NCBI GenBank assembly: GCA_964507445.1
Contig: CAZDQF010000005.1
Span: forward strand, 186,001-250,000
Length of the DNA: 64,000 nucleotides
Reading direction: 5' to 3'
Source of the DNA: GCA-2683135 sp964507445
GTDB lineage: Bacteria; Planctomycetota; GCA-002687715
The position numbers and the translations under genes are program-made. Below the pieces are notes generated by a model. That model did no database searches and was not told the DNA's origin. It saw only the letters and a list, made by a program, of their open reading frames with translations. Below are positions 17,421 to 25,869 of the stretch, piece after piece; the stretch's first letter is position 1; each line of letters starts with the position of its first letter.

Positions 17421-17957
17421 TCACTCCCCTTCGTAGTAGGGGATGTTCACGGGAGGCGCCGGGCGCGCGCCGGGTTTGAACCAGTAGATGTAAGGGAGCA
17501 GCCGCGAACCCGTGGCGGCCTGCAGTCGAAGATCCTTGTTGCGGCCCTCCTGAACGTGGAGGACCGTCGCTCTCCCCAGCCGCACGGCCTCGTCCCGGTC
17601 TTCGAGGATGAACATGCGGCCGTCGTCGCTCATGCGACCGTAGAACCGGATCATGGGGTGTTCGATGACCGTCTTGGTGCCGCCCAGCCCGACGACGGGT
17701 TCGAAGATCGCGACGGAACAGGCAACCCGCCCGTAGTCGTTGACGCGCAGGGTCCCCTTCGCCCGTGGGACCCCGTCCCCAGCGACCCCGGTGGGGCGTT
17801 CGAAGGTCGGCAGGATCCCACGGTTGGTGATCAGCGATGGGTCCAGCTCGACGCGGATCAGCGTCCACTCGCTGTTCTTGGAGGTCGGATCAACGCCGCG
17901 TGTGGTGCAGGAACCCACCAGCAGCAGTCCGCAGATGATCAGGAGCTTCGTCCTCAT
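17421..17957 (-). CDS. Predicted lipoprotein of unknown function
   Basis: The N-terminus is a type II signal peptide: a basic start, a hydrophobic stretch, then the lipobox LVGSC with the lipidated Cys at residue 17. The mature part of about 160 residues looks beta-rich, with segments such as GTLRVNDYGRVACSVAIFEPV and MIRFYGRMSDDGRMFILED. No family is recognised. It lies between the glycosyltransferase-like gene (36 bases upstream) and sfsA (10 bases downstream), so it belongs to the same operon. Confidence 0.8.
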   Translation of the reverse strand: MRTKLLIICGLLLVGSCTTRGVDPTSKNSEWTLIRVELDPSLITNRGILPTFERPTGVAGDGVPRAKGTLRVNDYGRVACSVAIFEPVVGLGGTKTVIEHPMIRFYGRMSDDGRMFILEDRDEAVRLGRATVLHVQEGRNKDLRLQAATGSRLLPYIYWFKPGARPAPPVNIPYYEGE

Positions 17958-17993
17958 GGCCGGATGCTACCTCCGACGCGAAGTGAGGGCTGA

Positions 17994-18920
17994 CTATTCC
18001 CCGGCGTTGGCGATCAATTCCCGGGCTACGTCCCGGGACATGCCGGCGTAGGTGCCGTTATCGAAGCGATTGGTCCCGATGAAATGGATGAAGCACGCCT
18101 GCGAGATGTCGTGACCGGGCTCGTGCCAGGCATAACGAGGCTCCAGGAACACCCGCTGCCGGTCCTGATTGGCGATGAGGTAGTTGGAGGTCACCTGCTC
18201 CGTGCCCCAGGCCGTCCAACGCTCCTCGAGGATCGCCTCCATCTCCTCCGAGAACTGCTCCACGTCGGAACGGGAGATGGAACCGTGGGCGAACCCCGCG
18301 AAGGCCGCGTTGGCGCGGACGTAGCGCCGCGCCTCGGGGTTCGGGAGCTGGTTGAAGGCCATCTCCGACTGGACCTGCTCATGCTGGAGCTGCTTCGGGG
18401 TCCAGTCGTGGTCGGCGCAGATGCGCTGGGCCTCGAGGATCGGCATCACCTCCTGCACCAGGTTGGTGCCGAGCGTGAAGCAGATGTCCTCGTCGATGCA
18501 CGCCGTCGCCTCCGTCGGGTCCGAGACGGTGATGGTGTCCGAGTCCAGCTGCATGACGTAGCCGTCCGCCACCAGGTCGGCGATGAGCAGGATGCGCTCG
18601 AAGAACAGCCCCTTGGGGCATCGATCGTTGGGCACGTCCTGGCGGGTGACGATGGTCACTCCGGGGACGTGCTCACGGAGGAGCGCCTGGTCCGCGTCGG
18701 TGAGCGATCCGTCATTGAGCAGCCACACCCTCTTGGGGGAGCGAAACCGCGTCCAGGACTTGGCGGCGACCAGCCACATCAGCACATCGAAGTGACAGAT
18801 CTGGGACACCAGGGTGTACGAACCGTCCGCGGCCACGGGCAGCGGCGGCGCGGCGAGGATCTCCCGCGCCTGCCGGTTGTAACGACGCACGTCCAGGGCC
18901 CGTCTCAATCGAAAGAACAT
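17994..18920 (-). CDS. Glycosyltransferase-like protein (GT-A fold with DxD)
   Basis: The 308-residue protein has a segment YVMQLDSDTITV with a DxD motif at residues 126-128. In GT-A glycosyltransferases this motif binds the divalent metal and nucleotide sugar. Upstream segments such as RVWLLNDGSLTDADQALL resemble the nucleotide-sugar-binding half of GT8-like enzymes. There is no signal peptide. It starts 13 bases after the asparagine-synthase-like gene, suggesting that both modify the same glycan or surface polymer. The sugar donor and acceptor cannot be told. Confidence 0.65.
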   Translation of the reverse strand: MFFRLRRALDVRRYNRQAREILAAPPLPVAADGSYTLVSQICHFDVLMWLVAAKSWTRFRSPKRVWLLNDGSLTDADQALLREHVPGVTIVTRQDVPNDRCPKGLFFERILLIADLVADGYVMQLDSDTITVSDPTEATACIDEDICFTLGTNLVQEVMPILEAQRICADHDWTPKQLQHEQVQSEMAFNQLPNPEARRYVRANAAFAGFAHGSISRSDVEQFSEEMEAILEERWTAWGTEQVTSNYLIANQDRQRVFLEPRYAWHEPGHDISQACFIHFIGTNRFDNGTYAGMSRDVARELIANAGE

Positions 18921-18933
18921 CCGCTCTCAATCC

Positions 18934-20859
18934 TCAACCCGCGTTCGCGGGCACGGGTGAACCGGTTCCCGTCACTACCTGGCGAAGAAACGCTTCGAAC
19001 ATGAGCACGGACCAGATCGCCGCGCTGTGATCCTGCCGCTGACGCACGTGCTCTTCCACCAACCGCTCCAGGAACGTCCGGTTGAACCAACCGGTGTCGG
19101 CCAGCGCCGGGCTCCTCACCGCCTCGCTCACGCGGTCACGCAACGGCCCTCGGAACCAGGAGGCCAGGGGGACGGCGAAACCGCGCTTCTTGCGGTAGAG
19201 AATATCTGCTGGCAGATGCGGCTCCAAGGCGCGCTTGAGCACCCACTTACCCTCGCCCTCACGGAGCTTGTGACGCGTGGCCAGCCCCGACAGCCAGCCC
19301 ACGAGCTCGTGGTCCAGCATGGGGACACGCACCTCCAGGCTGTGGGCCATGCTGGCGCGATCGACCTTCGTGAGGATGTCCCCCACCAGATAGGTCTTCA
19401 TGTCCAGGTACTGGACGAGGGAGAGAGGGTCGTCCGTGGGGGCCCGGCTCGCGTGCCGATGAAGGACCTCCGCGCCCCGGTATCCGTCGAGCTCGCGGTG
19501 GAACGCGTCGGAGTAGAGGCGTCTGCGCAAGTCCTCCTGGATGACGCTCTGGATGCCCGCGTAACCCGCCACGCCGTCCCGGGCCAGCATCTGGAAGGTG
19601 CCTCGGGCCCTCAGGAAACGAGGCGCCCACCTGATGCGGGGATACGCCGAACCCAGCAACCCGAACAGCGGCCGCCGCAGGGGCGTCGGAAGACGCCCCC
19701 TCAAGCGCTCCTCACCAAGGTGCTTGCGGTAGCGGCGGTACCCGGCGATACACTCGTCGCCGCCGTCGCCGGACAGGGCTACGGTCACGTCCCGACGGGC
19801 CAGCTCACATACCCGATAGGTGGGCAACGCCGAGCTGTCCGCGTAGGGCTCGTCGTAGAGGTTGGCCAGCCGATCGATCAGCTCGAAGTCGTCGGTCTTC
19901 ACCGTCTCGACGCGGTGTCGCGTGCGGTGCAGCTCCGCCACCTTCCGTGCGTAGGTCGACTCGTCGAACTCAGCGGCGTCGAAGGCGATGTTGCACGTCC
20001 GCACAGGGTCGTCGGAGATCCGGCTCATCATGGCCACGACGGAGCTTGAGTCCACACCTCCCGACAAGAAGGCGCCCAGGGGCACCTCCGCCACCAGGCG
20101 ACGCCGCACGGCCTCCTCCAGGCGCGTCACAAGCTGCTCGCAGGCCTCTCCGTCGTCCATGGGGTCGAGGGGCCGGAAAGGCACGTCCCAGTAAGCGGTG
20201 GCGGATCCCACAGGTCTCCCCCGTTCCACGGTCAGCACGTGGCCGGGGTCGAGCTTGTGGACATGACGGAAGATCGTCTTCGGCTCGGGCACGTAGCCGA
20301 AGGTGAAGTACTCCTCCACCGCGCGCGGGTCCATGTCCCTCGGGGTCCCTGGGTAGGCGAGCACCGCCTTCAACTCGGAGGCGAACACCAGGTTGCCGTC
20401 CGGCATCACGCCGTAGTGGAGCGGCTTGATCCCCAGCCGGTCTCGAGCGAGGAACAGGCTCTGGCGATTCCTGTCCCAGACCGCGAACGCGAACATGCCG
20501 TTGAAGCGCTCGACGCAGGCGGGGCCCCACTCCTCCCAGCCGTGCACGATGACCTCCGTGTCACACCGGGTCTTGAACACGTGCCCGGCGTCCACAAGCT
20601 CGCGCATGAGCGGCTCGAAGTTGTAGATCTCACCGTTGTAGGTGACGACCACGGAGCCGTCCTCGTTCTCCATGGGCTGCCTGCCGCCCTCCAGGTCGAT
20701 GATGGAGAGGCGGCGATGGCCGAGGCCGACGCCAGCTTCCAGGTGGAGCCCCTGCCCGTCAGGGCCGCGGTGCTCCAGGGTGTCCGTCAACCTCCCAAGC
20801 AGCGCGCGATCGATCTCGCGCCGCTCCCTGGTGTCGAAGATGCCGGCGATGCCGCACAT
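18934..20859 (-). CDS. asnB: Asparagine synthase-like glutamine amidotransferase
   Basis: An ATP-dependent glutamine-hydrolysing amidotransferase. Cys2 (MCGIAGIFD) is the class II glutaminase nucleophile; RLSIIDL and YNGEIYNF follow. The synthase domain has the ATP pyrophosphatase loop LSGGVDSS near residue 261. At 641 residues it is closest in length and style to the amidotransferases found in exopolysaccharide/exosortase gene clusters, which amidate surface sugars, rather than to housekeeping AsnB. That reading agrees with the glycosyltransferase-like gene downstream, but it is an inference. The gene begins 3 bases after scpA ends. Confidence 0.85.
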   Translation of the reverse strand: MCGIAGIFDTRERREIDRALLGRLTDTLEHRGPDGQGLHLEAGVGLGHRRLSIIDLEGGRQPMENEDGSVVVTYNGEIYNFEPLMRELVDAGHVFKTRCDTEVIVHGWEEWGPACVERFNGMFAFAVWDRNRQSLFLARDRLGIKPLHYGVMPDGNLVFASELKAVLAYPGTPRDMDPRAVEEYFTFGYVPEPKTIFRHVHKLDPGHVLTVERGRPVGSATAYWDVPFRPLDPMDDGEACEQLVTRLEEAVRRRLVAEVPLGAFLSGGVDSSSVVAMMSRISDDPVRTCNIAFDAAEFDESTYARKVAELHRTRHRVETVKTDDFELIDRLANLYDEPYADSSALPTYRVCELARRDVTVALSGDGGDECIAGYRRYRKHLGEERLRGRLPTPLRRPLFGLLGSAYPRIRWAPRFLRARGTFQMLARDGVAGYAGIQSVIQEDLRRRLYSDAFHRELDGYRGAEVLHRHASRAPTDDPLSLVQYLDMKTYLVGDILTKVDRASMAHSLEVRVPMLDHELVGWLSGLATRHKLREGEGKWVLKRALEPHLPADILYRKKRGFAVPLASWFRGPLRDRVSEAVRSPALADTGWFNRTFLERLVEEHVRQRQDHSAAIWSVLMFEAFLRQVVTGTGSPVPANAG

Positions 20860-20862
20860 CGG

Positions 20863-21642
20863 TCAGCGGAAGTCGTCCGCCAGGTCCATTTCCACCTGCT
20901 GCTGTTCCGTCGCGCCGCGCCACAGGATGCGGATGTCACCGAACTGACCGTCCTGAGCGCACGACACCACCTCCTGCTTCAGCAGCAGCAGGAGCGCCAG
21001 CAGGAAACCGATGGCCTGGCCGCGGGTCTGGTCCGCCATCAGCTCCGTGAAGAGCACGGACCGGTCCTTCTCCATGCGCTCCTGCAGGACGCCGACGTAG
21101 TGTCGAACGGGCAGGTCGTCCACCTCCACGCGCCGGGTCTTCTCGCCCGCGCCGCTACCGATGGACTCCAGGATCTTGGCGAAGGCCTCCAGCAGGTCGA
21201 AGATCCCCACGTCATCGAGGGACTTGTCTGCCTCGAAGTTCGGCTCCGGTCGGGCCGAGTCCGGACGCGGCACGCGCCGCACGGCCCGGTGAGCGCGGTC
21301 CATCAGGGCCTGTCCCGAGTCCTTCAGCCGCTTGTACTCGAGCAGCTGCTGAACCAACTCGTACCTGGGGTCGATCTCCTCATCCAGGTCCACCTCGTCC
21401 GCAGGCAGCAGCATCTTCGACTTGATGACCATCAAGGTCGCCGCCATGACCAGGAAGTCGCCGCAGGAGTCCAGGTCCAGGCCCAGCTCCTTCATGGCGT
21501 CCAGGTGCAGGACGTACTGGTCGAGGATCCGCGAGATGGGGATGTCGTGGATGTCCAACTCCTCCTTCTTGATGAGGTGGAGGAGGAGGTCCAGGGGGCC
21601 GGCGAAGTTCTCAAGATCCACGCGATAGTCGTTGTCGGTCAT
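20863..21642 (-). CDS. scpA: Segregation and condensation protein A
   Basis: ScpA is the kleisin of the Smc-ScpAB complex that compacts and resolves sister origins. The start at 21642 gives MTDNDYRVDLENFAGPLDLLLHLI, the conserved kleisin N-terminus, and forms an ATGA overlap with the upstream M50 gene. Residues 25-60 (ELDIHDIPISRILDQY) and the C-terminal winged-helix-like part also match. Length is 259 residues. scpB and smc are not in the window. Confidence 0.93.
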   Translation of the reverse strand: MTDNDYRVDLENFAGPLDLLLHLIKKEELDIHDIPISRILDQYVLHLDAMKELGLDLDSCGDFLVMAATLMVIKSKMLLPADEVDLDEEIDPRYELVQQLLEYKRLKDSGQALMDRAHRAVRRVPRPDSARPEPNFEADKSLDDVGIFDLLEAFAKILESIGSGAGEKTRRVEVDDLPVRHYVGVLQERMEKDRSVLFTELMADQTRGQAIGFLLALLLLLKQEVVSCAQDGQFGDIRILWRGATEQQQVEMDLADDFR

Positions 21643-22373
21643 AACGTGGTCCCCAGCCACTCGATCAGGGCCTCCAGATAGCGGTCCGTCGCCGCCGCGA
21701 GCTCCTGGAAGGGCCACGGAGTCGGAGGGGGGCCCTCCAACCAGCCCCACTGGTGAAGATAACCCGCGAAGTAAAAGAGGCCCCCGAGAACCGCCAGGAA
21801 TCCCAACGGCGTGAGCATGTACCAGATCCGCTGGAGCGGAGTCGGGAGGCACATCCCCACCACGTGACCGCCGTCCAGCCCGGGCAAGGGCAGCAGGTTC
21901 AGGCACATGAGGAACAGAGAGAACCAGATGGGCACCTTGAGGAGCGCCCAGGCCGGGGTGTGGATCCGGTCATGAGGCTCGAAACCGAACCACTGAAAGT
22001 GCACCGAGACCGCCAGGGTCATGCCCAGGAACCCGGCGCAGAGCAGGTTCCCCGCCGGGCCCGCCAGGGCGGCGAGGGCCATGCCCAGGCGACCGGTGCG
22101 CTGGCGGTCGATCAGGACCGGGCGCGCGCCGCCGAAGATGACCCCCGCGAGGTACAAGGAGATGACGGGCAGGACCAGGGTCAGGAACCAATGGAAGTGG
22201 TTGAGAGGGTTGAGGGTGCAGCGTTTCCTCAAGGACGCGCGGCGGTCCCCGGCCCACCACGCCGCGAGAGCGTGGCCCCCTTCATGACACGCGTTGGTCA
22301 TGAGGATCAGGAAGATGATGCCCGCGAGGGTCGCCCAGCCTCCGGGTCCCTGAAGCAGCCGTTGAAGGTCCAT
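21639..22373 (-). CDS. M50-family (site-2-protease-like) membrane metalloprotease
   Basis: An intramembrane zinc protease of the Rhomboid-independent S2P type. The zinc motif HEGGH (H30, E31, H34) lies in the first helix, and the second site is NLLPLPGLDGGHV near residue 160. About five hydrophobic segments are visible and there is no PDZ domain, placing it with the short M50B proteins. An M50 gene followed by scpA is a known neighbourhood in several phyla. First gene of a leftward operon, divergent from kdsD. A promoter candidate is TTCTGA-17-TAGGAT at 22417-22389. Confidence 0.9.
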   Translation of the reverse strand: MDLQRLLQGPGGWATLAGIIFLILMTNACHEGGHALAAWWAGDRRASLRKRCTLNPLNHFHWFLTLVLPVISLYLAGVIFGGARPVLIDRQRTGRLGMALAALAGPAGNLLCAGFLGMTLAVSVHFQWFGFEPHDRIHTPAWALLKVPIWFSLFLMCLNLLPLPGLDGGHVVGMCLPTPLQRIWYMLTPLGFLAVLGGLFYFAGYLHQWGWLEGPPPTPWPFQELAAATDRYLEALIEWLGTTL

Positions 22374-22388
22374 GGGTGCAGGTCCCTG

Positions 22389-22417
22389 ATCCTATCCAGA
22401 AGTCCTTTTGGTCAGAA
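22389..22417 (-). promoter_or_regulatory. Candidate promoter of the M50-scpA-asnB operon
   Basis: On the minus strand TTCTGA (22417-22412) is followed after 17 bases by TAGGAT (22394-22389), 15 bases before the ATG of the M50 gene. The -10 is good and the -35 moderate. Confidence 0.4.
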
Positions 22418-22429
22418 GGGTTCCGCGCG

Positions 22430-22458
22430 TTGATGCGTCCTGGCCCGAAGCGTATGAT
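22430..22458 (+). promoter_or_regulatory. Sigma70-type promoter of kdsD, predicted leaderless
   Basis: TTGATG (22430-22435) and TATGAT (22453-22458) are separated by 17 bases. Only 8 bases lie between the -10 and the kdsD ATG at 22467, so transcription should start at or within two bases of the start codon. No Shine-Dalgarno is present, which agrees with a leaderless mRNA. Confidence 0.6.
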
Positions 22459-22466
22459 CCGCCCCC

Positions 22467-23444
22467 ATGCCCCGGAGTGAGATTCGCCTGCTCCGCGCCC
22501 GCACGGTCCTCGAGATGGAGGCGCGCGCCATCTCGGACCTCGTTCCGACCTTGGGGTCGTCTTTCGAGGCCGCCATCGATCTGCTGCTTCGCTGTGAGGG
22601 CCGGGTCGTGGTGAGCGGCATCGGCAAGGCGGGCATCATCGGTTCCAAGATCAGCGCCACCCTGGCGTCCACGGGGACCCCGAGCTTCTTCCTTCACCCG
22701 GCGGAGGGCATCCACGGGGACCTTGGCCGGCTCTGCAGCTCCGACGTCGCGGTCCTGCTCTCCAACAGCGGCGAGAGCATGGAGGTCCTCCAGGTGGTGG
22801 ACCCGCTGCGCAAGATGGGCGTCGCCATCGTCGCCATGACAAGGAACTCAGGGTCGTCCCTGGCCACCTGCGCCGACGTGATCCTGGACTGTGGCCGGGC
22901 CCCGGAGGCGTGCCCCATGGGCCTCGCGCCGACCACCAGCACCGCCGCCATGCTCGCCCTCGGTGACGCCCTCGCCATGACCCTGCTGGAAGAGCGCGCC
23001 TTCGACACGGAGGACTACGCGCGGTTCCATCCCGGAGGCGCCCTGGGGCGTCGCCTGATGAAGGTGGGTGAGATCATGCGGAGCGGAGAGAAGACCACGG
23101 TGGTCACCAGCGGCGCCACGGCCCAGGAGACCCTCATGGCCATGAACCGCACCAAGGGCCGACCCGGCGCCGCCTCCGTGGTGGATGGGGACGGCCGCCT
23201 CCTCGGGTTCTTCACGGACGGAGATCTCGCCCGTCACCTCGAACAGGACATCGGGTTCCTCCGTCGGCCGGTGGACGAGGTCATGATGTGCGAACCGCTG
23301 ACCACTGAACCCGAGGCCCTGGCGTCGGAGGCCTTTCGGTTGTTGCAACAGAAGCGGGTGGATCAGCTCCCTGTGGTGGACGGGGATCACCGACCCGTGG
23401 GCCTGCTGGACGTCCAGGATCTGCTGGACGCACGGGTCGTCTGA
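22467..23444 (+). CDS. kdsD: D-arabinose-5-phosphate isomerase
   Basis: KdsD/KpsF isomerases convert ribulose 5-phosphate to arabinose 5-phosphate, the first step of Kdo synthesis for LPS. A SIS domain spans about residues 40-170 (VVSGIGKAGIIGSKIS, then LLSNSGES). Two CBS domains follow at about 205-260 and 270-325. The family segment RFHPGGALGRRL is present. At 325 residues it is of normal length. It begins the LPS operon and shares its stop region with kdsC. Confidence 0.94.
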   Translation: MPRSEIRLLRARTVLEMEARAISDLVPTLGSSFEAAIDLLLRCEGRVVVSGIGKAGIIGSKISATLASTGTPSFFLHPAEGIHGDLGRLCSSDVAVLLSNSGESMEVLQVVDPLRKMGVAIVAMTRNSGSSLATCADVILDCGRAPEACPMGLAPTTSTAAMLALGDALAMTLLEERAFDTEDYARFHPGGALGRRLMKVGEIMRSGEKTTVVTSGATAQETLMAMNRTKGRPGAASVVDGDGRLLGFFTDGDLARHLEQDIGFLRRPVDEVMMCEPLTTEPEALASEAFRLLQQKRVDQLPVVDGDHRPVGLLDVQDLLDARVV

Positions 23445-23986
23445 TGGTCGCCGACCTCAACGCACTCCGCATGCTCGTCCTGGACGTGGACGGCGTCCTC
23501 ACGGACGGAGGCATCTACATCGCCGCGGACGGCAACGAGCTCAAGCGGTTCTCCATCCATGACGGGCTCGGCATCAAGATGGCCATCGGGTCCGGGCTCG
23601 CCGTGGCGGTGATATCCGGCCACGGGTCACAGGCCACGATCCACCGCTTCGAAGGCCTGGGGGTCAAGGACGTGGTGGTGGGAGCCGCTCAGAAGACCGC
23701 ACCCTTCGAGGACCTTCTCCAGCGTCACGGTCTGCGACCGGAACAGGTGGCCGTGGTCGGCGACGATCTTCCGGACATTCCCATCATGCGAGCGGCGGGG
23801 TTCAGCGCCACCGTGCCGGCGGCGCCGGAACCGGTGAAGGCCGTGGCGCACATGGTGACGGAACGCCAGGGCGGCCACGGCGCCGTCCGCGAGGTGATCG
23901 AGTTCATCCTGGGGTCGCAGGGCAAGTGGGACGCGGCCGTAGCCGCCCTGACCAACCCTGGTCCACAATCGGATCCCGCCTCGTGA
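23444..23986 (+). CDS. kdsC: 3-deoxy-D-manno-octulosonate 8-phosphate phosphatase
   Basis: A HAD-superfamily phosphatase (C0 type, no cap) that releases Kdo from Kdo-8-phosphate. The catalytic DxD is D14/D16 in LVLDVDGVLTDGG, and the late motif VGDDLPDIPIM binds magnesium. At 180 residues it matches KdsC. It lies directly after kdsD (the kdsD stop and kdsC start share a base) and overlaps the next gene by GTGA. Confidence 0.94.
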   Translation: MVADLNALRMLVLDVDGVLTDGGIYIAADGNELKRFSIHDGLGIKMAIGSGLAVAVISGHGSQATIHRFEGLGVKDVVVGAAQKTAPFEDLLQRHGLRPEQVAVVGDDLPDIPIMRAAGFSATVPAAPEPVKAVAHMVTERQGGHGAVREVIEFILGSQGKWDAAVAALTNPGPQSDPAS

Positions 23987-25869
23987 GGTTGCCTGTCACG
24001 ATCTTCATCGCCGCCGCCGGCGGGCTGGCCCTCAGCCTGGCCCTCCTCGGCGACGACCCCGAACCAGGGTCGCGGAACTTCCGGCGTCAGCAGGGAGATG
24101 GCCTCGAACCCACCATCGTGAAGCCGCCTTCCAAGAGCCCCCTCGAGCTCTCCGGTGCCCAGGGGACCAACGTCTACACGCCTCGCTCGGACACCGTCCT
24201 CCTCGATGATGGCTCCGAGGTCTCCTACCCGGCGTTGCTGGTGTGGTGCGGCCGGTTCGACGCGGTCACGGACGAGACCTTTCGGGTCCAGGACGTACGC
24301 ATCCTCCTCAACGAGAAACCCAGGTCGAAATCGGACCTGGAGGCTCATGTCACCGTCCCCCTGCAGATCCCCGCGGAGCGCATCGGAGACGTGTTGCTCG
24401 AGGCCATGGGCAAGCGAGCTTCGGGGATCACGGCGCGGAAGGCCACCTTCAAGGGAGGTCGGGACCTCGAGACCTCCCGCGAGGTGGCGCTGGAAGACGG
24501 AGTGGTCATTCACCTGCACGACGCAGGCGACCCCGACCGCAACGGCCAGATCCGGTGTCAGTCCATGATGGTGGAGCTCAACGAAGGGCGGCTGGTCAGG
24601 GGATACACGGACGGCGAGGTCAGGATCTCCACCTCTGCAGGGACCCTGCAGGCCCATGGCATGTCCTTCGTCGCCGCCACGGGCGTCGTTCGAATCGAAC
24701 GCGAGATCGTAGGGGAGCTGCGCGATCTGTCCTTGATCCAGCGCGACGGGGCTCCCGTCAAGGTCAGGGCGCGGGGGCCCCTGGTCTACACCCCGAAGGA
24801 CCAGGACGCGGTCCAGCCTGCGCTCAAGCCCGTAGGCACGTTCCTGCTTCAAAACGACATCGTCGTCGAACACGATCAGTACCGGTTCCAGGGGCAGAAC
24901 ATGACCCTGGTGACGCGAGAGGGACGGTCTGGCATTGCCTCCTTCGTGCTGGAGGACGGCGTCTCTGTCGCCATCCCCAAGGGGACCTTTACAGGCTCAC
25001 GAGCCACCTTCACCCAGGGTGACCCAGGGTCCGCCAGGCTGGTGGTGCAGGGCCCGCCGGTGAAGGCGACCATCAGCGGCGGCTCCCTCATGCTCCCTGG
25101 CATGGGCGGGACCGGTGACCTCGCGGTCTCCACCGACGGGGATCTGGTGGTGGAGGGGATGGACCTGCCGGAGGGAGAAGCCCGCGAGATCCTCCTAGGA
25201 CCCTCCGTGTCCATCACGAGCACGGACGGCACCCGGGTGTCCGCCGAGTCCATGACCGTGGCGCTACGGCATCTCCCGTCCAACCGAGCCACGGACAAGG
25301 AAGGGCACAAGACGCTGACGCCGGAGCGCGTGAAGCTCGAAGGACTCGTGCGGGGGGACGGCCCGCGTGGGTCCTTGCGCTGCCAGGTGTTCCTCTACGA
25401 ACGCAAGTTCCATCCGTCGGGTCGCGTCACCAGGGACGTGGTCACCATGACCCGAGGCGCGCTCCTCAAGTACGTCCCGTCCGTGGAGCCAGGCGAGGCG
25501 ACGTCGGGTTCCGCGCGGGCCATCAGCCGTCACAGCCTCCTGGCGGGAGACGGCGCTCTCGAGATCCGCGCCGAGGATGAGCTGAGGCTCGAGCTCGACC
25601 CCATGCGAACGGGCCCGATCAAGACCAGCGGGCGCGGAACCGTGAGGGTCTGCAGGTTCGACCGTAAAGACAGGAGCAAGGAGCGCGGCGTTCTGATCGC
25701 GGAGGAAGTGGATCTGGTCCTCTCCGAGGAGTTCGCTCCGGATCTGGACTCGGTAGAGGTGCGGATCCGATCCATGCGGAGGGTCCGTGGGGGGGGGGGG
25801 GGGGGGGCGGGGGGGGGGGGGGGGCGGGGGGGGGGCGCGACGTGCACGTCACGGTCCCGGGCAGCCTGA
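23983..25869 (+). CDS. LptC/LptA-like LPS transport protein, N-terminal part (frame broken at a G tract)
   Basis: The GTG at 23983 overlaps the kdsC stop (GTGA) and gives a short N-terminus followed by one hydrophobic helix (residues 3-20), like the membrane anchor of LptC. The long remainder has repeated beta-rich segments with the character of OstA/LptA domains (for example ARKATFKGGRDL and GQNMTLVTREGRS), which in Lpt proteins form a periplasmic beta-jellyroll bridge. The frame enters a G-rich tract at 25789-25837 and stops soon after in junk-like residues. The homologous sequence continues in another frame at 25842. I infer one gene of about 980 codons spanning 23983-26927, broken by a sequence error or by slippage. 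A change of +1 or -2 bases in the tract would join the frames. Confidence 0.75.
   Translation: MRLPVTIFIAAAGGLALSLALLGDDPEPGSRNFRRQQGDGLEPTIVKPPSKSPLELSGAQGTNVYTPRSDTVLLDDGSEVSYPALLVWCGRFDAVTDETFRVQDVRILLNEKPRSKSDLEAHVTVPLQIPAERIGDVLLEAMGKRASGITARKATFKGGRDLETSREVALEDGVVIHLHDAGDPDRNGQIRCQSMMVELNEGRLVRGYTDGEVRISTSAGTLQAHGMSFVAATGVVRIEREIVGELRDLSLIQRDGAPVKVRARGPLVYTPKDQDAVQPALKPVGTFLLQNDIVVEHDQYRFQGQNMTLVTREGRSGIASFVLEDGVSVAIPKGTFTGSRATFTQGDPGSARLVVQGPPVKATISGGSLMLPGMGGTGDLAVSTDGDLVVEGMDLPEGEAREILLGPSVSITSTDGTRVSAESMTVALRHLPSNRATDKEGHKTLTPERVKLEGLVRGDGPRGSLRCQVFLYERKFHPSGRVTRDVVTMTRGALLKYVPSVEPGEATSGSARAISRHSLLAGDGALEIRAEDELRLELDPMRTGPIKTSGRGTVRVCRFDRKDRSKERGVLIAEEVDLVLSEEFAPDLDSVEVRIRSMRRVRGGGGGGAGGGGGRGGGATCTSRSRAA
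25789..25837. repeat. 49-bp G-rich homopolymer tract
   Basis: The tract reads G19, C, G16, C, G10, C, G. Runs this long are exceptional in bacterial DNA, are slippage-prone, and are also a classic source of sequencing and assembly error. It encodes mostly Gly in the forward frame and sits exactly where the reading frame of the Lpt bridge gene changes. Confidence 0.95.
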
